Source of the DNA: Pieris napi | Lineage: Eukaryota; Arthropoda; Insecta; Lepidoptera; Pieridae | DNA: 64,000 nucleotides | Direction: 5' to 3' | NCBI RefSeq assembly: GCF_905475465.1 | Contig: NC_062247.1 | Coordinates: forward strand, 9,300,001 to 9,364,000 | Part shown: piece by piece, positions 49,747-61,400 of the stretch | Numbering within the stretch: the stretch's first letter is position 1 | Layout: each line of letters opens with the position of its first letter | Notes under the pieces: generated by a model | What the model was told of the DNA's origin: nothing | The model's input: only the letters and a program-made list of their open reading frames with translations | Database searches by the model: none | Made by a program: the position numbers and the translations under genes

Positions 49747-51094
49747 CTATAAAACTTTTTCTTCAAATATATTACTATCCATATAGTCTAAATCATCATT
49801 AGTCTTTACATAAGTAGTAAAAAAACTACCGTCACTTGCCTGTTGATCATACTTTATACAAACACAATAATGCACACTAAATCCACAACCTCTACATTTT
49901 TTATTATGTTTAAAGGTAATTTTTTCATCATAATAACATGTTATAAAATCACCAAAATCCTCTTGATTAGCATTACTGTCTGAAATTATATGTTTAAATA
50001 AAAAATTGTCAACATCTTCAAATGTTTGCAGATAATTAAAAATTTGTTTTTGTTTTTTACTTAGGGTTTTTTCAAGCATAAAAACTAAATGGTGGTGATA
50101 ACATTGAAATGTTATTTTATCCTTACTTAAATTCTTTAACTCCATCCATGCTTTTATACATTCTACTGGAGTAGTAGTGGCTCCACTAAACAAAGCTGGG
50201 TTGGATAGTAACCCACTTGCTGCCATAACACCATCACAATTTAACTTTGTATACAATTCATTTGCATCCTGCAAAGTTCTTATACCCCCATTAGCAATAC
50301 AAGGTATTTTCAAAGCACTAAACACATCTGACATAGCTTCTTCATTGATTGCTTCACTGCTTTTTTGATCAGGAGTTCGACCATGAAGAGTAAGAAAATC
50401 AACTCCACACTTCTCAAGCTGCTGGCACATGACAATTGTAGTCCTAATGTCTCTTAAAAGTCTTACTTTAACCGAAACTGTAAAATCATTCGGTATGTTA
50501 CTTTTAACCGCTCTTACTAAGTCGTGAATTATTTCGGGTTTAGACAGTAATGCACATCCATAACCATCTTTCATGGCCCACCTTTGTGGACAACCACAAT
50601 TTAAATCAACTCCATCAGCATAGGGATAGACTAACTTAGAGGCATCTAAAAAGTCATTTTCATTGTTAGCAGCAAACTGAACAATTAAAGGTGTATCTTG
50701 TGTTGTAGTCAAAAACTCATTTGAACGAGCTTTGGAGTTTTGACAAAAGGCATTTGCTAAAATCATTGGGGTAAAAGCTAAATCCACATTGTACCTGAAA
50801 CAGAGAGGGTTGTATTACCCTTTACAATTTCAATGCAGTAAAAAACACAAAAATAACTAAATACTAATAAGTTTTAAGATATAGATTTTTTTCAGAAAGT
50901 AAACTACAAAATATAACAAATACTTAAAGGTCGTAACAGAGTAATATAAGAAATATGAAAGCTACCGACTTTTTAACCAAGTTTCGAAACTGCACCCTGC
51001 TGTATCTAACCATAGGTGCACTTATTTTTAAATAAGTCTTTTCTCCTTTGGCGTTATTGAAGAGGTTTATAACATTTGTCTTTTGCTTTTCCAT
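49747..51094 (-). CDS. Dus4l: tRNA-dihydrouridine synthase 4-like
   Basis: Two exons on the minus strand, 50970-51094 (ATG at 51094-51092) and 49747-50794, join in frame to 390 aa. The enzyme reduces uridine to dihydrouridine in tRNA using FMN and NAD(P)H. Visible family signatures: APMVRYS near the N terminus (about 26-32), FTPMI, the IVQFAAN strand, DLNCGCPQRWA with the catalytic Cys at about 110, SVKVR, TLHGRT and IANGGIR. These are diagnostic of the DUS4L/Dus4 branch. A C-terminal tail with a CRGCG…YCVC cysteine cluster extends beyond the length of human DUS4L (about 317 aa) and might bind zinc. The first intron uses a weak donor (AA|GTCGGT), chosen because it alone restores VKKYNVDL. It is divergent from PDCD2 and convergent with Blimp-1. 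Confidence 0.93.
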
Positions 51095-51786
51095 TCTAAA
51101 CAAAATATATTGAGTATCACATTAATTTATGGTTTTTAATATAATATCAATTTCTGTGATGATTTATCTTGCTAACAATGAATAACCTGTGGTTAGTGGT
51201 ACATATTAACTATTATTCCTATATTATATATACAGTATACGTCCTACTAACTATAACTTTTTTTTTTTTTTTTGGAGTTTATGGCCTGGTATCTAGACCT
51301 TTAGGCCAATACTAACTATAACTAACTATAACTAGTACAGATAAACAATATCTAATCACAGATCATTATTGTTTATTTAAGTTACTAAAACAAATTAATT
51401 TATACAAAATACTACTCAACGACAAAGCGTAAACGTTAGTACTTAGTGGTCGTCACGACTCACGGTCACGACTCACGACTGTCGAAAAGTGATTTACTTA
51501 AGCTTAAGAAGAGGTATCGACTATCGTTATTCGATATGACTTTGAACGAATCTAACCTCGATCTTTGATCTTCTCTGGTCCTTCTAGTCTGTGACTCGTT
51601 AACGATGAACTCCTTTAGGTATTTGTGTTCTGTGATGAACTCTGTCGGGTGTCCTGTGGTATCGAATTCAATTTATTTACAAACTTACTTGAAAATTACA
51701 ATTAGTAAAAAAGCAAATGCCATTTTTTAGTAATTTATAAAATATTGATATTAATATTTAAACTTTCGTACTGCGTATTGTTAGAA
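51095..51786. promoter_or_regulatory. Divergent promoter region DUS4L/PDCD2
   Basis: A 692-bp spacer between the two start codons. Near 51265-51303 there is a poly-T run and a GGCCTGGTATCTAGACC-like repeat relic. A tandem CACGACTCACG motif occurs at about 51450-51480. It presumably carries both core promoters, but no TATA box stands out. Confidence 0.5.
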
Positions 51787-53432
51787 ATGTCTAACAAAGC
51801 TGTGGATATAGGTTATGTAGAAGAAAAGGATTCGTGGTTATTACATCCAAGATTTTTCCCAAGTAAAGTGGGAGGGAAACCGTCCTGGTTAAATTTAAGT
51901 GGTGTCCTATCACCAACTGAGCTCACTTGTAAACACTGCAGTGAAGTTATGATATTTTTGTGTCAAGTAAGTTAAGTAATTTTCATCAATACGAGATCTC
52001 ATAATTGTTTGTAATTATGTGTATAAAATTGTTTCAGATATATGCTCCATTTGAAGAGCAAGACGATACCTTCCATCGAACACTTTTTGTGTTCATTTGT
52101 AAGAATGGATCATGTTGTCGATTAAATAACTCTGATAACATAAAAGTATTCCGCTGTCAGCTGCCAAGAAAGAATGAATTTTATTCATTTCAACCTTATG
52201 AAGAAAATAAGGAAGAGGTAGTTTTACTCCTTAAGGAATTGTTTTTAATAAAAATCCATCTATTTCCCTACTAATTATTATATACATATATAGACAAAAT
52301 GTACTTAATTAGAAGTAAATTTTAATGATTCTATTCTACAGGTATTTCCAATGGATAAATGGACAAAATTATGTCATGTCTGTGGGTTGAAGGCACCATC
52401 ACACTGTTCAAAGTGCAAAAATGTTTACTACTGTAGTAGAAAGCACCAAATATTACATTGGCAGAAAGGTCACAAAGAATCCTGTGTAAATTTGTCAGAG
52501 GTAAATATAGTTATGTTTAAGTTAGCCCAACATTTAACTTTGTGCCTCTTCATATTATGCTTTATCAAGTAATTTTTACAGATTGATGACCACTATTTTA
52601 CTGTAACAGAGTCTGGAAAGACTCTGCTCTTCAAAGAATGGGAACTTATTGTTGATGAGGAAGATGAAGTAAGTTTTATTTATTTGAAATATGTTAAAAA
52701 ACTTAAATAATATATATATATATAATACCAATCCTTAAGATTTATCCTAAGTACCTTTTAGTATAATTAACATGGGTCTGCAAATGACTTTTTTTGGCAT
52801 GACTTGACAGGAAGACATCAAAGATGTTGACACCAATGAAGAGATGGAAAAATTAAGAAAACTAATGCAGGAGCAAAAAGCGGGAACAATGAATGATGTT
52901 AATGATAGTGAACTAGAACAATATAGCAGAAACATACCAGAAGACAAAGTATTTAATAAGTTTAATAAGAGAATTGCTAGGCATCCTGACCAAGTGTTAC
53001 GGTATGATAAAGGTGGTACCCCACTCTGGATAACTGGAAATAGTAATGTCCTAATTGATGTGCCGAATTGTCAATACTGTAATGAAGAAAGGCAGTATGA
53101 ATTTCAGGTAATTCCTAAATATTAGATTGGATGATCAAATATTATAATACATATAAATGTAAGTCATTGAGTTCAGTTTTATCATTGGAATGTCCTCTGG
53201 TTGTCAAAGAAAAAATATATTCACGTAGATAACAATGTAGTACGTAGTTTGCATGGTATTAAAAATTTATATTTTCCAGATTATGCCTCAACTTCTCAAC
53301 TTTATAAATGTTGGTATAGAACTTAATAGCATTGATTGGGGAGTCCTAGCAATATATACCTGCAAACAGAGTTGTAATAAAGGGCCAGCATACAAAGAAG
53401 AAATTGTAATTAAGCAAGATTTGACTACATAA
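51787..53432 (+). CDS. Zfrp8: PDCD2/Zfrp8 programmed cell death protein 2
   Basis: Exons 51787-51966, 52038-52217, 52342-52500, 52582-52668, 52811-53107 and 53280-53432 give 351 aa, near the usual 344 of the human protein. Every exon is a multiple of three, so all five introns are phase 0. The MYND zinc finger lies at residues 131-168 (C131, C134, C142, C145, C151, H155, H164, C168). The C-terminal PDCD2_C domain begins around GGTPLWI (about 274) and has CQYC, FEFQ-type (here YEFQIMPQLL) and DWGVLAIYTC signatures. PDCD2 proteins act as chaperones for ribosomal protein uS5 (RPS2) assembly, and fly Zfrp8 is needed in haematopoietic and germline stem cells. The start ATG follows TTAGAA; no upstream in-frame ATG was seen. 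The stop lies 41 bp from the TMEM242 stop. Confidence 0.95.
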
Positions 53433-53473
53433 ATATATATTTGTACTAATCATAACAGCATAATGATATACTT

Positions 53474-54147
53474 TTATTTCTTCTTCCCATAGTCTTCTGA
53501 TAAATAGGTTAGGAGATCATTTAAACCACTGAATTCTGTCCTCGATTTTGGTGGGTTATTCTTTGGCAGTATTGGCAGCATATTCCCCATTTTGATACGA
53601 AAGTCTTTAAGCTATAACAAACAATAATATCTATGACTATTATTTAACAAATTTCATTAAAGACTATATTAGAAACTTACATCTTTAGCACCAGACAATT
53701 TCCATATACCATAACAAAGACATGATGTACCAGCTACTGCATAAAAAGTACCCCATCCAAGTGCTCTTAGTGCCAGAATTGCTCCGGCATCTGCTAGTTC
53801 AACACCCCCTTGTATTCCTATAAAAACCATATACTATATGTTACAATGAACAGAGCGTTTTCATTAAAACATTCAATTCTATACCTCCTTCAAAAAATCC
53901 ACAGGATTTTATGAAAAATAAAAATAATTAACCTTTTATTTACCTTTATTAAAATATTTTGGATCAGATTTTCTAGCTGCTGCTAATGTTGCACCAAACC
54001 CAACAAATGCAGATATGCCTGCGACTGCTGCTAGGAAAGCACCACCTTAAAGAAAAATCCTATTGAACTAAAGTTATTTGCATTAAGGTGGATAAAATTT
54101 AAAAAATACATGCCTTTTATTCTTTCCAAACGCTCCGGGTCTGTCAT
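53474..54147 (-). CDS. Tmem242: TMEM242 homolog
   Basis: Four minus-strand exons, 54114-54147, 53944-54045, 53681-53817 and 53474-53611, join to 136 aa (human TMEM242 is 141). TMEM242 is an inner mitochondrial membrane protein implicated in assembling the ATP synthase c-ring and complex I. Two hydrophobic segments are visible: about residues 14-36 (GAFLAAVAGISAFVGFG) and about 66-84 (GWGTFYAVAGTSCLCYGIW). Conserved words are KGGAFL, PKYFNKG, LALRALGWG and KDFRIKM…LPILPKN. The first intron needs a GC donor (AAAAG|GCATGT) to keep KGGAFL in frame. Its transcript converges on PDCD2, so their 3'UTRs probably overlap. No exact AATAAA was found near the stop. Confidence 0.88.
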
Positions 54148-54509
54148 AATTTCTGAGTGCTCATGAATATCCTCATTTATAAATAAATCATTTTATTATG
54201 GTACTGGTACTTGGTAAATAAAACATAACCAATAACTTATAGAGAACTAATATAGAATAAGTACTTGGTTACATTTGAATTAACAAGCGCGATAAAAAGT
54301 TATTAGGGTATTGCGCAACACTTATATTTTAAATAAAAAGAAATTGGTATTAAATATTAATAACACTTTATACAACAATTTTTCTTTGAGATAAAAACTT
54401 TGTTTTTTTTTTTAAATACAGTTAATGACAATTAACAAGCGACATGGCGTCCTTCTAATAAAATCACTACTCATATGTGTCAACTGTCAGTATAAGCTGT
54501 AATAGTTAA
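54148..54509. promoter_or_regulatory. Upstream region of TMEM242
   Basis: An AT-rich 360-bp stretch between the TMEM242 start and a transposon. It presumably contains the promoter, but no clear motif was seen. Confidence 0.35.
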
Positions 54510-55046
54510 AGGGTATGTTCCGATATACACTGCGAGTACTGTATAGTGCTCCCACTGTTCAAAAATTTGTTCCGCTATGGACTGCAGTATACAGCCGCAG
54601 CGTCCTAGGAAATATATGACGTCACAAATCCCCGCTATACTTCTACTGCGAGCATTGGCGTTTTCGAGGTAAGGTACTCGCAGTGCTTTGATCACGTGAT
54701 CAATCAAAACCACTTGAATGCCTAACGGCTGATATAACTTACAGTTTAATAACAAACATTTAAAATTCTAACTTACTTTCTTTGTAGTATTAATTCAATT
54801 GACAGTTAATATTAATATAGATTTTTTTAATGCGCTAATACTCCAATAATAGTTTTTCTTGTTGAATTGAAAAACTTTGATGCACTCATTTGAAAACTGT
54901 GTCGAAAAACGAAGCTGACTAGTATACTGGACTGCGTTCCGTTTTAAATTGTAACCAGTATAGCTGGCTATAGAGAAACGGTTTCACAGTATACTAAATT
55001 GACGGTACTCTGTACAGTGGTCGCAGTGTATATCGGAACATACCCT
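54510..55046. mobile_element. TIR DNA transposon (MITE-like)
   Basis: The left end AGGGTATGTTCCGATATACA and the exact complement at the right end (finishing at 55046) form terminal inverted repeats of about 26 bp. The interior repeats shorter 'actgc'/'gcagt' words and contains a TGACGTCA. At 537 bp with no transposase frame, it is non-autonomous. The open frame 54480-54755 is an artefact of it. No convincing target-site duplication was seen. Confidence 0.8.
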
Positions 55047-55217
55047 ATGTACCTGCTTATTACCATAAGTCATGTATATTGATGTGTGAGGTCATATATT
55101 GAAAATAAGCTCTATAAAAAAACTGGATTATAGAGATATACGAAGTTCCGTTTCACTAGACAACATTGAGTATAAGATCCCGTATACGTCCAGAAAGAAG
55201 AACCTATTCGACTTAGG

Positions 55218-55312
55218 GTCCTTCAGGAAAAGAGCGTACCAATCATAAGACCGGCAACGCACTTGCGAACCTTATGGTAGTGTAGTCCATGGGCAGCGGT
55301 GTGACTAAATCA
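55218..55312 (-). repeat. Degenerate dispersed repeat, member 4
   Basis: It shares 'gtaccaat' + 'ccggcaacgcacttgcga' and 'gtccatgggcagcggtgt' with the members at 5863, 27868, 28506 and 62745. Confidence 0.5.
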
Positions 55313-56290
55313 AGCAATTCTCAATATTGTCGTAATCCTCTTTTTACTTTATCAGTGTGTAGTCGCCCTTTCTTAGGTCTCTTAATTTACCACCGTTAAG
55401 TATTTACAAAACTTTTACTTGTTGGGAGTTTTAAAACTTACTGGTTGATCCTTTACTATTTATTATCTTTCCTACTCCTTTTTGGGATTCTCACATAGCA
55501 AACTACTGTATCCAAAGTGACCCCGGGCGAAGTCGCAGGTCACAAGTATTCGATAATAAATTTCAGAATACTTTGTAAAATACTGTAGTTGTTTGCCATC
55601 AATGTGATTGATGTCATACAAACTGTAGTGTCATGAAAACTTCGTTAATAAACACTGTGAGATAATTTCGAAAATATAACTCAATCTAACTCATCCAGCG
55701 ATACACAATATACAGCAAATATAATAACCTATTTTTATTTTACCTCTATCTCATATAAAAATAAAACACAGTATTGGGTAGTATAAAATTATATTATAAT
55801 GATAAACTGTAGAATGGCTAATTACTAAGTAGTATTTTAATAACGTTTGATTTTCGAATTATTATTAAAAGGAACCAGGTGAATGGCACTATTGTTATGA
55901 TTCGGATTCTATTCACTTTTAACAGGCAAATAAAATTACGATTTTAGTTATGCAGACTAGCGCTATACTATATATATTTCAAATAGGACAAATAAACAAA
56001 CGTACGCTGTTCGTACAATATGATTTCATAGATTATTTTTTAACAAATTTTCTTATAGCCTGTGTCTAGGTTAAATGCAGTTACGTCAACTTTATTCTAT
56101 GTCAGTTCTATATTGGAAATACTGTTATGTACAATTTCCTTTATGTAATACACTCGTGATAGGTACTGACACCTGAAGTTTATTCTACACTTAATACTTA
56201 GTTATAATTATTTATTAAATAACGTGAACAGTAAGGTGATTCTCTACATTTGGAATTGATTTAGCGCCTTGAACGTAATAAGAATAAGAT

Positions 56291-56390
56291 TCAGAGACAC
56301 ATCTAAGCGCGAACTAACTCTGCCATCTGTCAAACTCGTATGAATCCATGACAGGTGGGCGACTTAGTTCGCTCTCAAACTTGTCTCTGA
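56291..56390. repeat. 100-bp foldback element
   Basis: The arms TCAGAGACA…GCGAACTAA…CTGTCA and their complement form an imperfect inverted repeat of about 42 bp per arm with a short loop. No coding capacity. Confidence 0.55.
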
Positions 56391-58410
56391 CACTCGGTCA
56401 AAGACAATTTGAAGGAATCCCATCGTTGAGGAACCAAGTTGGTCTTGTTTCCTCCAACCTTAAGTAAGGACCCTCGAGCAGTCTAACCGCTGAATGGAGG
56501 AACCGATAGCCCCTGTCGAAGTTGAATAATGGCTTAGAGGTCGGAATAACTTTGGTAGCGCGATTCAAAGTATGTCTATCGTACTGTTTGTAGGCACATA
56601 TTGTAGTTGCTACATTCGAGCAATTGACAGTTTAAAAAAATCCTATATAAAGGTATTTTGCGGTAGACGTAATCAATATCGCCAAAGATTCCAAAGTACT
56701 GAATAACCCTACTGTTATCGAGTTTAACAATAAACGGATAAATGCACAGTAGTTATAAAATTGAACACAATGGCGTCATATCGTATGTTTATAAGATCAA
56801 ATGACCACAGATTACGTATTAAATGCATATTCGTCATTTTACTAATGGTGTATATAAAACTCGATATCCAGACAAAAATTGTAATAATACAGAAAAAATC
56901 AGAGATACTTAACCTGAAATAAGGTTTTCAATAATCATGAATTGGTAAATATTAATGTTAAATACGAATTGACGAATACGAATTGACGAATACGCATTTA
57001 AGTTACGCGTCTGTGGAATAACAAGACATTTGGGGGCCCTAGACAAATATTTCCTGCGACAAGCGTGACCCGCTATCACATACATTGCGTGACGTCCGCC
57101 GCACGTGTCTATGACCCCTGGTGGGATAAATTACTTAGTTTACAGGATGCAGAATGTAAATATTATATTACTGCTGTAAATTAATCAGAACTCACTTTAC
57201 AATATTGTCAAAAATCGATTTCGCGACGGCACTAATACTATGATATTATTGAGAAAATAATCACTCGCACTACACAAAAACGTACAACTAGTTAGCATTA
57301 AATAACGAAATAAATAAAACCCAAGCATCGTAGCCTATTAGTTACCTATGATTACATAGAAGCTTATTTAATTATTTACATAAGGCGTATTTATATACCT
57401 TTAATACCTACTTTTCAATGAACGTCACAAGGAGATAATTGTTTGTCATAAATACACTATAAACCTCAATTAGTTAAAGAATTTTCACATCCACATATGA
57501 TACTAATGAGGACAAATAATATCTATTTGAGGCTTTTAGTTTCTTTATGAATAAGTGTATGTAAAAAAAATCTCGTTATCTTTAATATAATAAAAAAATA
57601 ATCTTATTTATTTGTGTTTCCGTTAATTGTTAATGATTTAGTGATATTTTCGACGTCTAACCCTAAGATTCAGAATCGTCTAACTTTACGCTAATTCTCG
57701 AGTTTAATTTTACCCCAAGATCCTAAGCCTTACTTTTTTATTAAAATATAGGATAAGATACGTATTTAACCTCGAATCTGATACTTCATAAGAAATAGAC
57801 TTCTACAGACTAAAAGTTTCACAACGTTGTCTTTATATTTGAATAAATTTATTGACAAATAAATGTGGTAATTTAAAGCTATAATTATTTTTTGAAGTTT
57901 TTATAATAATCAAAAACGAGTTTTCTAATAATTCTGACAGCCGTATGTCAAATGTCAAAAAACATGTCGGGAACCATAGTTACGTAACGTTTCTGAATGT
58001 TACCCATAGATTAGACTAAGATAAAGATTTAGAATAGTTGTAATATTTTTATTCTATTTATAAAAGTAACGAGATTTTTGTTACATATTCAGAAGTTATG
58101 ACAATAAATAACTTAAGGTTCATTCATAAATGAAAAATCAGTCTAAAACTCAGGAACATGATTCATGATTATTGGAATAACTGAACGATTTGTAAAATTT
58201 CCAAAACGCAAACCAACTATACTCAAGCTTTGTGGAACTTGACACTGCTCAAGATTTGATTATTAACTACTTGAAATATGGGCCTTTCGGATACCTATTA
58301 AATTTGCCATGTTAATGAATCGCAATTATGAAATTTAGAACCACTAAAAACACATTTGACGTTCGTTTTAAAAAATGAAGGTAGGTCACAAAAATATCTT
58401 CCTACCTTCA

Positions 58411-61400
58411 CTATGTATCAATTTTGGTGGGTGTATGTCTCGCTAATATCGTGGCCAAATCCGTACTGAAGCATTCGAAACTCGTATCTAAGAACAGTTC
58501 TTGCAAGAAACGCCGGGCGCACAACATATATGTGTCGCGAGAAAGCGCACCGCAGACGTCCGAATACACGCACGCACTGCGAAATATCTCCGGGTGACGT
58601 TGTTTTAGAGATAGTAGGGCGGTGCGGCACTGTGGGTATAAAAGTATTATTACTTATTGACTCTCCCTTACAAACCCTAGTGACGTTATCTGTGTCTGTC
58701 ATTTAACTTATGTGGTAATCATGCTGTATGACAGTTATGTAAGGGATTTTGGCGAATTGGAAGAGCTACATTATTTACACAGTTGACATATCGTATAGCT
58801 TCTGGGTTTGATTCCTGGTGCATTAAAATTTGATATAGGCATATTGGTACAGAAGATATGAACAATGAAACAGACACAAATGAGTCCGGATTATTTAACT
58901 TTACCTAATTAAGTAAATTGTCCCCGGGAGAGACTCTCATCCCTAAGGTTTTATGTTCGATCCTTTTTACCAATAGACTTCTGTCTATGTGCGTAATCGT
59001 GAGAAAACCGGCTAGACCTAGACCCAAAAAGTCGATGGCGTGTATCAGGCACAGGAGGCAGATCACCTACTTACCTATTATTTACAAATGATCATGGAAC
59101 AGATACTGAGGCCCAGACCTAAAAAGGTTGTAGCGCCACTGATTTATTTTTATTGAAAAATAAATACAGCCAAACTGCATTTAATTTAACATATTTTAAA
59201 ACGTCACAATTTCTAGGTAAATTTACCTTGTCCATACAATTGACTATAACGTCAGAAATTCCCTTTAGGGTCACGCTATAACACAACATTACTATGGTCA
59301 ATTACCTGTCTGAGGTGAATGGGGTTGGACATGTACATGACGTGGTGTAGGAGCTGCGCTTGGGGCATGGTTTCCATGAGCGATGGGCTGTCAGTACCAT
59401 CCCCACTCGCACCTTCCAGCTCTAAAATAACGATAGAGAGATAAGTATCGAGTATGTTTTTTTTTTCGTGTTTAAAAAAGAATATTATTTAGATTACAAA
59501 ATAAAAGAGTACAAAGGACGCTGGATTTACCAAAACTTTAATACATAACCCTTAAATAAACTTAGCATTTATAATAATAACACCATTGATTTAAAAGTTA
59601 AAGATGGCGGGGCGTACCTTCACCAGAGACAATGTTAAGGCAGAGATGTACAATCATAAATCCAAGAATTAAATGTTGAACATGGTCTTGTGTAGTTGAC
59701 AATAATGTTGACAACTAATGGTTGCTTCGTTAATTAATGTTATGTAAAAATATATTTAAGATTTACCAAACAATATAACAATAAACTCAAGAAAGTTTTT
59801 AACTCCGTGGGCATTATTATTTAGGTATGTAATGTATCAAAAGTACCCTTAACATTCATAAATATAAATTTAAATAAAAAAATAAAATAAAAATTAAGTA
59901 TAAAATCTCAACATTAAATAAATTTTCAACTTTCACAGATCACAAATCATTCTCCTCTCTATTGATAACATCCTTAAATTTCATTTTATTTTGAATCAGT
60001 TTTTTTAGTGATTTTGATTCTAATCGTTTAAAGACGTTGAAATCTCTGCTGTTTTATTGTAGTACTTTTAGATTTAATATAAATTAAAAAAAAATATTAC
60101 GGTACCGAGCAAATTACGAGAAAACATTGATAATTATGATTTTTTACATTATACAAAATTAAAAACACAATAAAATAATAAAAAAATACTTTTTCATTTC
60201 TTTATGTTCTTATATTTCATAGTTTTAACAGTTTAAAAAAACATATATTGTTTTACATACCCGCAAAAAATGCTTCTCTCAACTCATGAGAGGATGGAGG
60301 CCGAGTCCTGACACAGGCAAGGCAGTCCCTTGCCCCGTGCTTCCATTTCCCGGGACGTGCACTCGATGTCACCAACGTACTCGCACTGATGTCCTTCACG
60401 TAACTGTCATCGTAATCGTTTTCGATCGCTTTCTTATCTGTGGCTGTGGAATCTGGAATTTTATGAAAAAGTCCATCAGTTTTTTAGTGAGTTATTTGAA
60501 TATTCTATTCTATTATTTTGTTTAATTATTTATTTTATTATAATCCTACAGCTAACATATAAAAAAAAACAATTATATTAAAGATATAGCCAAAGATTCC
60601 TAGTCAGGGTTCGCAGCTCTCATAATAAAATTGATATATCTATATATATAATAAAACTAAGTCGATAAAATGTGCGTGCCGATAAAACTTAAAAAGGAGT
60701 CCCGACACGATAAAGGGACTTATGTGGTGTGATAGCCCTTTATCCCCCCTCGAACAAGAAAGTTCCCGTTTTAATCTAAAGGGCATGTTTTTAAAGATAT
60801 AAGGGACTTTCCGACCCTTCAACTTGGAAATTAAGTGCAGTGGCGCCATCTGTTATCGAATATTTGAACTTCGTTCAAGACAACTATGGAGACTATACAC
60901 TCCAATAGTCATAGTGTATAGTCTCCATAGTTGTGAGCCATTGCAGCATGTGTAGTAGTGGCGCGAAATTTAAAATTCCAATTTCAATAAAATCTTAAAT
61001 TTCATTTGTTACTATAATAAAGTTGTTAAATTTTGTGTATTTATACGTCATTAGCTAACTTATATTTTGGAGTTAAAGCGACATAATTTTAGTTATCCAA
61101 ATTAGTTCTCAAAATATTTAAAAATTTAGGTTTTTAAATTTCGCGCCCTTACTACATACGCTACCGCTACAGAAGCTAGAAAGTTCCCGTTTTAATCTAA
61201 AGGGCGTGTTTCTAAAGATATAAGGAACAAGAATTGCGAAAAAACTCTGAAATAATGGGAGGAGCTCTACTCATACTCTCAGGAGATTTTCGACAAACAC
61301 TTCCAGTTATTCCCAAGTCAACATCAGCAGACGAGATCAATGCATGCTTGAAAAAATCACATCTCTGGCCACAAGTACAAATACTGCAATTAACAAAAAA

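Larger units (their letters stand above)
55047..58410. other. Intergenic stretch
   Basis: AT-rich, without recognised genes. It contains a repeat-family member (55218-55312), a 100-bp foldback (56291-56390), and a short tandem of 'cgaattgacgaata' at about 56963-56995. Confidence 0.4.

Noticed and set aside
58418..58702. 94-codon minus frame
   Set aside because: It is another frame of the same strand. The real exon is 58411-58629, whose phase fits the upstream exon.
60286..60525. 79-codon plus frame
   Set aside because: Antisense shadow of the exon 60261-60452.
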